Assembly (NCBI GenBank): GCA_023136145.1
Contig: JAGLRU010000109.1
Coordinates: 1 to 10,072 of the forward strand
Source of the DNA: Alphaproteobacteria bacterium
GTDB lineage: Bacteria > Pseudomonadota > Alphaproteobacteria > Micavibrionales > UBA2020
Direction of reading: 5' to 3'
DNA: 10,072 bases
Part shown: in pieces, positions 1 through 5,661 of the stretch
How positions within the stretch are numbered: the first letter of the stretch is position 1
Layout: each line of letters starts with the position of its first letter
Notes under the pieces: generated by a model
What the model was told of the DNA's origin: nothing
What the model saw: the letters and a program-made list of their open reading frames with translations, nothing else
Database searches by the model: none
Position numbers and translations under genes: made by a program

Positions 1-1455
1 ACAGCCGAGGGGAAAATTTATCAGCGTGCTTTCGGTGGTATGACAACGCATAATGGCAAGGGCACAGCTTGTCGCACATGCGCCGCTGCCGACCGTACAG
101 GACACGCCATCCTGCACACGCTTTATCAGCAAAGCCTGAAGCACAAGGTGGAATTTTTTATCGAATACTTCGTGCTCGATCTTATCATGGATGATGAGGG
201 CATCTGTCGAGGAGTAATGGCGTGGAACCTTGACGATGGCACAATACACCGTTTTCGCGCACATATGGTTGTTATGGCGACCGGCGGTTATGGTCGCGCT
301 TATTTCTCATCTACGATGGCACACACCTGCACCGGTGATGGCAACGCCATGGTTCTTCGTGCAGGGATGCCTTTGCAGGATATGGAGTTTATTCAGTTCC
401 ATCCGACTGGTATTTATTCCGCCGGATGTCTAATTACCGAGGCCGCACGTGGTGAGGGTGGGTATCTAACTAACAGCGAGGGTGAGAAGTTTATGGAGCG
501 TTATGCTCCTTCCGCTAAAGACCTTGCCAGCCGCGATGTCGTGTCGCGTGCGATCACTATCGAGATTCGAGAGGGTCGCGGTACGGGTGAATTGAAAGAT
601 CATGTGGATTTGCATCTGGAACACCTTGACGCAACAATGGTACGCGAACGTCTGCCCGGAATTGTCGAAACATCAAAAGTCTTTGCTGCCGTTGATGCAA
701 CTAAAGAACCGATCCCAATACTGCCCACCGTCCATTACAATATGGGCGGCATTCCTACCAATTATCATGCCGAGGTAATCAATCCGACCAAAGACAATCC
801 TGACAATATTGTTTCCGGTTTGATGGCAATTGGAGAGGCAGCCTGTGTTTCTGTTCATGGTGCTAACCGCCTCGGTTCTAACTCCTTGCTGGATATTGTT
901 GTGTTTGGTCGCGCTGCTGCTATCCGCGCCGCTGAAATCATAAAGCCAGGTGCTGCACACAAGCAACTTCCTGCCAATGCAGGGGAACAAGCTCTTGAAC
1001 GTCTTGATAAGTTCCGCAATGCCAATGGCAAGACTCCAACAGCAGTTCTTCGTCTTGATATGCAGAAGAATATGCAAGATAACTGTGCTGTGTTCCGCAA
1101 TAAGGAACTTCTGAAAGAAGGCATCGAAAATCTAAACAAGACATGGCATGGGATGGCTGATTTGCATGTAACAGATCGTTCAATGCTCTGGAATTCCGAT
1201 CTTGTGGAAACGTTGGAACTCGACAATCTCTTGTATCAAGCACAGGCAACCATTATTTCCGCCGAAAATCGTACTGAGAGTCGGGGGGGGCATGCTCGCG
1301 AGGATTACAAGGATCGCAACGATGCGGAATGGATGAAACATACTGTTATTACAGTTAACAATAAAGGCGATACTTCCATTAGCTATCGTCCAGTGCATCT
1401 TTACACCTTGTCGAAAGATGTTGAAGTTATAGCTCCGAAAACAAGGGTTTATTAA
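1..1455 (+). CDS. sdhA: Succinate dehydrogenase flavoprotein subunit SdhA (5' end missing)
   Basis: This is the catalytic subunit of complex II, which oxidises succinate to fumarate on FAD and passes electrons to SdhB at the inner membrane. The reading frame is open from base 1 and gives 484 residues. The family is usually about 590-600 residues, so roughly 110 N-terminal residues, including the start of the FAD domain and the FAD-linking histidine, lie outside the window. Visible family motifs are ADRTGH near the left edge, HPTG (400-411), TExARGEGG (436 onward), the catalytic arginine of SRDVVSRA (codon 532-534), the histidine of TVHYNMGG (733-735), the arginine of GANRLGSNS (868-870) and the C-terminal ESRGxHARED and RPVHLYTL segments. 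The end KTRVY is typical. The stop is one base before the sdhB start codon, so the two are co-translated. Oddities are Ala instead of the usual Gly after TE, a G8 run at 1283-1290, and Cys in place of the usual Gln/Ala in GTACRT. Identification is secure. Confidence 0.97.
   Translation, partial: TAEGKIYQRAFGGMTTHNGKGTACRTCAAADRTGHAILHTLYQQSLKHKVEFFIEYFVLDLIMDDEGICRGVMAWNLDDGTIHRFRAHMVVMATGGYGRAYFSSTMAHTCTGDGNAMVLRAGMPLQDMEFIQFHPTGIYSAGCLITEAARGEGGYLTNSEGEKFMERYAPSAKDLASRDVVSRAITIEIREGRGTGELKDHVDLHLEHLDATMVRERLPGIVETSKVFAAVDATKEPIPILPTVHYNMGGIPTNYHAEVINPTKDNPDNIVSGLMAIGEAACVSVHGANRLGSNSLLDIVVFGRAAAIRAAEIIKPGAAHKQLPANAGEQALERLDKFRNANGKTPTAVLRLDMQKNMQDNCAVFRNKELLKEGIENLNKTWHGMADLHVTDRSMLWNSDLVETLELDNLLYQAQATIISAENRTESRGGHAREDYKDRNDAEWMKHTVITVNNKGDTSISYRPVHLYTLSKDVEVIAPKTRVY
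1443..1447 (+). promoter_or_regulatory. Ribosome binding site of sdhB inside the sdhA 3' end
   Basis: AAGGG lies 9 nt before the sdhB ATG, within the last codons of sdhA. It supports the ATG at 1457 as the start and suggests coupled translation of the two subunits. Confidence 0.6.
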
Positions 1456-1456
1456 T

Positions 1457-2254
1457 ATGGTTCAGTTTACGGTTCCGAAAGATTCTAAAGTTATCAAAGG
1501 AAAAAAGCATCCGGCTCCAAAGAGTGCTATCAATAGGCGCACCTTTAAGGTCTATCGTTGGAATCCTGAAGATACTGCCAATCCGCGTCTTGATAGCTAC
1601 GAGATAGATTTGGATAAGTGCGGGCCGATGGTACTCGACGCTCTTATTTACATTAAGGAGACTATTGATCCAACGCTGACTTTCCGTCGGTCATGTCGCG
1701 AAGGTGTATGCGGCTCTTGCTCTATGAATATCAACGGCACAAACACCCTCGCCTGCACAAAACCAATAGAAGATATAAAAGGCGATGTTAAAGTTTATCC
1801 TTTGCCGCACATGGCGGTTGTTAAAGATTTAGTGCCGGACATGAAGGTTGCCTACGCGCAATACGGCGTTATAGAACCGTGGATCAAAACTGAAACGTTG
1901 CCTCCTAGTCGTGAGAGACTGCAAAGCAGTGAAGATGCTAACAAGCTAAACGGCGAAGATGGTCACGGTCCGGCAGCCTGCATTCTGTGTTTTTGCTGCT
2001 CGACAGCTTGTCCTATGTATTGGTGGAAAGGCGAGCGTTTTTTAGGCCCTGCTGTCCTAATGAGTGCTTGGCGGTGGCTCCTTGATACTCGCGATGAAGC
2101 TGCTGGCGAACGCCTTGATCAGTTGGAAGATCCTTTCAGGCTATACCGCTGCCATACCATCATGAACTGCACGCACACTTGCCCAAAGGGATTAAACCCC
2201 GCCGAGGCAATCGGCGAAATCAAAAAGATGATGGTCGTTAGAAAAATAGATTAA
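1457..2254 (+). CDS. sdhB: Succinate dehydrogenase iron-sulfur subunit SdhB
   Basis: This is the electron-transfer subunit of complex II. It carries electrons from the SdhA flavin through three iron-sulfur clusters to ubiquinone. It has 265 residues, the normal family length. The N-terminal ferredoxin-like domain holds the [2Fe-2S] ligands Cys80, Cys85, Cys88 and Cys100 (SCREGVCGSC...LAC). The C-terminal domain has C175xxC178xxC181xxxC185P, followed by Cys232, Cys238 and Cys242, which by comparison with E. coli SdhB build the [4Fe-4S] and [3Fe-4S] clusters. The quinone-site residues are also present: Trp189/Trp190 in the YWW motif and His233 after Cys232. All ligands are intact, so it should be functional. 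It follows sdhA by one base. No sdhC or sdhD follows it, so the membrane anchors are expected upstream, as in the sdhCDAB order of many proteobacteria. It converges on the orphan gene at 2298-2999, and no clear terminator hairpin is visible between them. Confidence 0.98.
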   Translation: MVQFTVPKDSKVIKGKKHPAPKSAINRRTFKVYRWNPEDTANPRLDSYEIDLDKCGPMVLDALIYIKETIDPTLTFRRSCREGVCGSCSMNINGTNTLACTKPIEDIKGDVKVYPLPHMAVVKDLVPDMKVAYAQYGVIEPWIKTETLPPSRERLQSSEDANKLNGEDGHGPAACILCFCCSTACPMYWWKGERFLGPAVLMSAWRWLLDTRDEAAGERLDQLEDPFRLYRCHTIMNCTHTCPKGLNPAEAIGEIKKMMVVRKID

Positions 2255-2297
2255 AGGTTACAAGGAAAGCACAGCCGGAAGGTCGACAGTATTTGCC

Positions 2298-2999
2298 TTA
2301 TGAAGGAACTTTGGGAGGACCACCCATGCCCCTGTAAATCTGATCGGATTGTACAGAATTGTGATTCATAACGCCATTATAAAAAGTTTCCGCCCGATTC
2401 TTTCCATCAGCAAGATGATCTGTAAGTTTTGTTGTATTAATGCTGCCGTTGCTGTTTAAATACGGATTTCTCTGCATCCGGCGCACTTGAGCCAGTTGCT
2501 CTTTTAGTTTTCTTAAATTCTTGAAAAGGATCTCCACTGCCTTTTTCGTCATTTTCACACCTTTTGACTTGTGTGCATTAGGTCCTAAAGCCATATTCGA
2601 TATTCCCAGTTTCGCTATAAGATCATGATTTATAAATTTACTTCTAATATTTTTTAAAGTGGGAAGAGCAGCCTTCAGATTTTTATTGACTAGATTTAGT
2701 TTTTGTCTATAGCCAGACTTAGACATCAAATCTACACGTATAGTAGAAGAAATGTCCTTAGCGGGGGTTTTTTTAATATATTTACTGTCCTTTTTATCTC
2801 CAGTCACTAGATCAACTGCAGAACCAAGCTTCTCGCCTCCAACAGCTGCCGCAATTACTGTTCCCAAGTTAGAATAATCATCGTTACCATTTCCAACGAA
2901 TTTTGATTCACCACCAGTAAGATCCGCTATTTCACCTAGGATTTTGCTTTCCATCCCAGGCAGTGACTCAAGCGAATTCGATTGTATATTTTCCACCAT
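2298..2999 (-). CDS. Orphan hypothetical protein, Lys/Asn-rich, 233 aa
   Basis: I do not recognise this protein. It has 233 residues, no signal peptide and no clear membrane segment. It contains no Cys and no Trp and is rich in Lys, Asn, Ser and Gly. The N-terminal third has a small-residue stretch (about residues 46-61, GTVIAAAVGG...) that could be a short amphipathic or glycine-zipper-like element. The middle is basic, with many Lys. Residues about 152-175 (KKAVEILFKNLRKLKEQLAQ) look like a strongly charged amphipathic helix, possibly a coiled coil. The tail ends in GMGGPPKVPS. The start ATG has a perfect AAGGAG ribosome binding site 8 nt upstream and an extended -10 motif before that, so it is very likely translated. 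It is clearly more AT-rich than its neighbours, which fits recent acquisition or a fast-evolving lineage-specific gene. A secreted effector, a phage-derived protein or a DNA-binding protein are all possible, but nothing in the sequence decides between them. Confidence 0.8.
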   Translation of the reverse strand: MVENIQSNSLESLPGMESKILGEIADLTGGESKFVGNGNDDYSNLGTVIAAAVGGEKLGSAVDLVTGDKKDSKYIKKTPAKDISSTIRVDLMSKSGYRQKLNLVNKNLKAALPTLKNIRSKFINHDLIAKLGISNMALGPNAHKSKGVKMTKKAVEILFKNLRKLKEQLAQVRRMQRNPYLNSNGSINTTKLTDHLADGKNRAETFYNGVMNHNSVQSDQIYRGMGGPPKVPS

Positions 3000-3007
3000 C
3001 TAACGTA

Positions 3008-3013
3008 CTCCTT
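3008..3013 (-). promoter_or_regulatory. Strong ribosome binding site of the orphan gene
   Basis: On the - strand this reads AAGGAG, the ideal Shine-Dalgarno core, 8 nt before the ATG at 2999. It fixes the start and is the best evidence that this unrecognised gene is real. Confidence 0.75.
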
Positions 3014-3057
3014 AATCTTCTGTCAAAGACCGACTCTAAACAAATTATTACAATTTA

Positions 3058-3066
3058 AGTATATCA
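3058..3066 (-). promoter_or_regulatory. Putative extended -10 promoter of the orphan gene
   Basis: On the - strand this reads TGATATACT, that is TGn followed by TATACT, an extended -10 element. Transcription would start near 3051, giving a leader of about 50 nt. No good -35 box is seen at the proper spacing (the hexamer there is GTTTCA), which extended -10 promoters can tolerate. The region is AT-rich, so chance matches are likely. Confidence 0.4.
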
Positions 3067-3153
3067 TAACTTTAACAAGGTGAAACCAAATTACGGTTAA
3101 AGTTTATTAACATATTGTAAATTATGGTTAATAGCTCTCTAAAATAACCATAT

Positions 3154-4686
3154 TTAAGCTGCCAGTGCCACGCCTGCCTGAAGACGACGGTATCCAAGTG
3201 CTTCAATAACATGAATACGGTCGATGGAAGAGGCTCCCGCAAGGTCGGCAATTGTTCGTGCTACTCGCAAGACGCGATGATAGCCGCGTGCAGAAAGTCT
3301 CATTTTTTCGGCGGTATCTGCCAGAAGGCTTTGTGTGCGGTGATCCATAGGCGCGATCTGCATCAGCATATCGCCATCTGCATCGGCATTGGTGAGAAGA
3401 TGCTTCCCTCCTCCAAGTTCCTGAAAACGCTTACGCTGGAGATTTCTTGCATTCTCAACGCGCAATGCCACTTGTGCTGAATTTTCTCGTGGTGGAGGCA
3501 AGGATAGATCGGATGCCTTTACCGCAGGAACCTCAATATGAATGTCAATGCGATCATAAATCGGACCAGAAATTTTTGATTGATAATCCTGTACGCATTT
3601 CGGAGCGCGTCCGCATGCTAATGCTGGATCATCCACATGTCCACATCGGCATGGATTCATTGCTGCAACAAGCTGGAATTTGGCGGGAAACTTCACATGA
3701 TAGTTGACACGGGAAACGAGTGCATATCGTGTCTCCATCGGCTGGCGCAGGGATTCCAGCGTTTGCCGCGAAAATTCTGGAAGTTCGTCCAGAAACAGAA
3801 TGCCGTTATGAGCGAGAGAAATTTCCCCCGGTTTTGCGCGATGCCCTCCGCCAATAATAGAAGGTAAAGAGGCCGAATGGTGCGGATCACGAAAAGGTCT
3901 TTGACGGATAAGCCTACCGCCATCCAGCATTCCTGCGATTGAGTGGATCATTGATACTTCTAGTGCCTCGGAAGGCGAAAGCGGTGGAAGAATACCGGGC
4001 AAACGCGCCGCTAGCATTGACTTTCCAGCCCCGGGCGGGCCGACCATCAACAAATTGTGACCTCCCGCAGCAGCAATTTCGAGTGCACGCTTGGCACTTT
4101 CTTGTCCCTTTACGTCAGCCAGATCGGGGCGCGTTGTATCTTCAGGATCTATCTCCGGCTCCGGCCTTGTAAGTATCTGTATGCCCTTCATGTGATTGAG
4201 CAGTGCCACCAGATTTTGCGGAGCCAGCACCTCCAAATCACCTGCCCAGACTGCCTCGCTTCCGCACTCTGCCGGACAGATAATCCCCCTGCTACTTGCC
4301 GAAGCTGCAATTGCCGCAGGCAGCACACCAGCAACAGCGCGGATACCTCCGTCAAGCGATAGTTCACCGAGGATAAGATAATGTGCAAGTTCTTCGCCCG
4401 GAAAAACCCCCATCGCTGCCAGAACGCCAAGTGCAATAGGCAGATCAAAATGACTGCCTTCCTTCACCATATCAGCTGGAGCGAGGTTAACGGTGACGCG
4501 CTTCGCCGGAATAGAAAGACCTATAGCATGTAGTGCAGCCCTAACGCGCTCACGACTTTCCGCCACCGCCTTATCTGGCAGTCCCACGACGTTGAATACT
4601 GGAAATCCGTTGGCAATCTGCACCTGAACGTCAATCTCTTTGACATCCACGCCCTGAAAAGTAACTGTGCTGATTCGCTGAACCAT
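3154..4686 (-). CDS. comM: ComM/YifB family Mg-chelatase-like AAA+ ATPase
   Basis: ComM is a hexameric AAA+ helicase. In naturally transformable bacteria it extends the heteroduplex (branch migration) when incoming single-stranded DNA is integrated. It has 510 residues, the usual length. The N-terminal Lon-protease-like (ChlI) domain covers about residues 1-170, with the typical GLPDKAVAESRERVRAAL and NLAPAD segments. The Mg-chelatase-type ATPase domain follows, with Walker A GPPGAGKS (216-223), Walker B ILFLDE (296-301), the NPCRCG cysteines Cys346 and Cys348 with Cys358 and Cys364 as a likely metal-binding set, and the GPxxDRIDIHIEVP signature (374-387). The C-terminal domain (about 455-505) has the usual SARGYHRVLRVARTIADL. 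The start follows AGGGGA, which overlaps the TAG stop of the upstream ANT(6) gene, so translation may be coupled. All key residues are intact. The first 25 nt of this gene are repeated upstream of the ANT(6) gene. Confidence 0.95.
   Translation of the reverse strand: MVQRISTVTFQGVDVKEIDVQVQIANGFPVFNVVGLPDKAVAESRERVRAALHAIGLSIPAKRVTVNLAPADMVKEGSHFDLPIALGVLAAMGVFPGEELAHYLILGELSLDGGIRAVAGVLPAAIAASASSRGIICPAECGSEAVWAGDLEVLAPQNLVALLNHMKGIQILTRPEPEIDPEDTTRPDLADVKGQESAKRALEIAAAGGHNLLMVGPPGAGKSMLAARLPGILPPLSPSEALEVSMIHSIAGMLDGGRLIRQRPFRDPHHSASLPSIIGGGHRAKPGEISLAHNGILFLDELPEFSRQTLESLRQPMETRYALVSRVNYHVKFPAKFQLVAAMNPCRCGHVDDPALACGRAPKCVQDYQSKISGPIYDRIDIHIEVPAVKASDLSLPPPRENSAQVALRVENARNLQRKRFQELGGGKHLLTNADADGDMLMQIAPMDHRTQSLLADTAEKMRLSARGYHRVLRVARTIADLAGASSIDRIHVIEALGYRRLQAGVALAA
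4662..4686 (-). repeat. Copy A of a 25-bp direct repeat (start of comM)
   Basis: The first 25 nt of comM, encoding MVQRISTV plus one base, are 24/25 identical to 5599-5623 on the same strand. The single difference is a synonymous Ile codon change. The two copies flank the ANT(6) gene. Similarity starts exactly at the ATG and fades after it, and the sequences upstream of the two copies are unrelated. Confidence 0.9.
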
Positions 4687-4695
4687 GAAATTCCC

Positions 4696-5565
4696 CTAAT
4701 ACATTTCAGTTACGTCTTTTGAAAGAAAGCGGACATGCCTGAGATGTAAACTTACGTTCCTGTCTTCGCTTTGCGGATATTCAAAGCTGAAATGCGCAGC
4801 AACCCGTTTCGATGCCGTTCTGAAAAGATTGCACATTGCCTCCAATGCTTCCCACGTATTGTTGCAGCCAGCGTCTGAATAGGTTTTTTGAAGAATATCC
4901 CAAAGCGGCGGATCCAGATATTGCTTCATATGCTTTCCGAAAGTTCCGGGATTGCATGAAAATCCGATATTCACGCCGATATGCCAGACAAGCATCTTCA
5001 TCAACTGTTCCCGCACAATACAGTCCAGCATGTGCTTGGCATAGGTTATTTCTTCCCTCCACAACCCTTTGGCGACATAGGTGCATACCCACCAGAACTC
5101 ATTGCAGCAATCAGCAAACATTCGATCCGTAGGGGGCTTGGGTAAATAGTCACAGTCACTCGGAGAGGCAAAAGGCTTGAATAAACCGTCTTTATCCAGC
5201 AGCAACAAGCTTAAGCTGTCATTTTTCCGCGCATTGATTTGAGAAACAGGAACCAAACTCAAATCAATCCGGTTACCATCCGTGAATTGCATAAGGTAGG
5301 TAAAATGACCATCTCCCACCGGGGGTGTATCCAGCATTGCTTCAGGTGTTTGCAGGATCATTCTTTTGCCAAAACAGTCAATCCACTGAGGATTTTCTAC
5401 AAACGGTTTAACTGCGGTAACGAAATAGACAATGTCAAAATCCTGAAAAATATCTTTTTGCAATTTTATATTTACGCGTGAGCCGTTCATGACTATTGCA
5501 CGAATACGTACATCGTTTTTTGCGATTTCCATAATAAGACGAAGCATATCTTCTTCATTACGCAT
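4696..5565 (-). CDS. ANT(6)-family aminoglycoside 6-adenylyltransferase (streptomycin resistance type)
   Basis: Members of this family (AadE, AadK, ANT(6)-I) transfer AMP from ATP to the 6-hydroxyl of streptomycin and inactivate it in the cytoplasm. From the ATG at 5565 the product starts MRNEEDML and has 289 residues, like the family. It carries the nucleotidyltransferase signature NGSR (27-30), FQDFDIVYFV with Asp42 and Asp44 as the metal-binding pair, and NRIDLSL with Asp101 as the likely third carboxylate. The family segment DCCNEFWW is at 152-159, followed by YVAKGLWREEI and the C-terminal helical part. An in-frame ATG at 5592 would add nine residues but has no ribosome binding site and runs through the comM-derived leader, so the start at 5565 is preferred. 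A weak AAGAGA precedes it. The gene overlaps the leader frame by 8 nt and stops 9 nt before comM. No mobile-element gene is near. The family is clear, but the real substrate is not proven. Confidence 0.88.
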   Translation of the reverse strand: MRNEEDMLRLIMEIAKNDVRIRAIVMNGSRVNIKLQKDIFQDFDIVYFVTAVKPFVENPQWIDCFGKRMILQTPEAMLDTPPVGDGHFTYLMQFTDGNRIDLSLVPVSQINARKNDSLSLLLLDKDGLFKPFASPSDCDYLPKPPTDRMFADCCNEFWWVCTYVAKGLWREEITYAKHMLDCIVREQLMKMLVWHIGVNIGFSCNPGTFGKHMKQYLDPPLWDILQKTYSDAGCNNTWEALEAMCNLFRTASKRVAAHFSFEYPQSEDRNVSLHLRHVRFLSKDVTEMY

Positions 5566-5623
5566 GAATTTTCTCTTGTTGACGTACACCATCGAAAATA
5601 ACTGTGCTAATTCGCTGAACCAT
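5558..5623 (-). pseudogene. 21-codon comM 5' remnant, possible translated leader of the ANT(6) gene
   Basis: This short frame reads MVQRISTVIFDGVRQQEKIH plus Ala and then TAA. Its first 13 residues match the ComM N-terminus (MVQRISTVTFQGV) with two changes, and the first 25 nt are 24/25 identical to the intact comM. Similarity decays afterwards, with possible indels. A purine-rich AAGGTAAGG lies just upstream of its ATG, so it can be translated. Its stop lies just inside the ANT(6) gene (8-nt overlap), a typical arrangement for translational coupling. It sits 38 bp after the ileS stop. It is probably the scar of an insertion at the comM start or of a partial duplication. Whether it now works as a leader peptide is inference. 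Confidence 0.7.
5599..5623 (-). repeat. Copy B of the 25-bp direct repeat (before the ANT(6) gene)
   Basis: This is the partner of 4662-4686, with 24/25 identity in the same orientation. The distance between the copies is 937 bp, which is essentially the ANT(6) gene plus its flanks. Confidence 0.9.
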
Positions 5624-5661
5624 ACTGCCTTACCTTATGAAAAAACAAGATATTTGTACTC

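Larger units (their letters stand above)
3000..3153. repeat. AT-rich intergenic region with short direct and inverted repeats
   Basis: This 154-bp gap after comM is much more AT-rich than the flanking genes. It holds a direct repeat of 13 bp with one mismatch (AAATTACGGTTAA at 3088-3100 and AAATTATGGTTAA at 3119-3131, spaced 31 bp, about three helical turns). It also holds an 8-bp inverted repeat (TATGGTTA at 3123-3130 and TAACCATA at 3145-3152, 14-nt loop) just after the comM stop. The inverted repeat lacks a GC-rich stem and a following U run, so it is a poor intrinsic terminator. The repeats could be operator sites for the orphan gene promoter. Confidence 0.45.

Noticed and set aside
673..1249. 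Several - strand frames of 103-134 codons across sdhA
   Set aside because: They overlap each other and conserved sdhA motifs, and their products are Cys/Ser/Arg-rich in the way of out-of-frame translations.
3123..3152. Intrinsic terminator after comM
   Set aside because: The 8-bp inverted repeat is AT-rich with a 14-nt loop and no U run follows on the - strand.
4686..4708. TGAAAT/ATTTCA hairpin with the comM ribosome binding site in its loop
   Set aside because: The stem is 6 bp and AT-rich, hence unstable; coincidence is likely.
5566..5592. Upstream in-frame start for the ANT(6) gene adding MVYVNKRKF
   Set aside because: No ribosome binding site precedes it, the added residues derive from the comM-like leader read in another frame, and family members start at the MRNEEDM-like position.
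4662..5623. Composite transposon or AbaR-type island at comM
   Set aside because: No transposase, terminal inverted repeats or other cargo are present; the comM-start repeats alone do not show a transposon.
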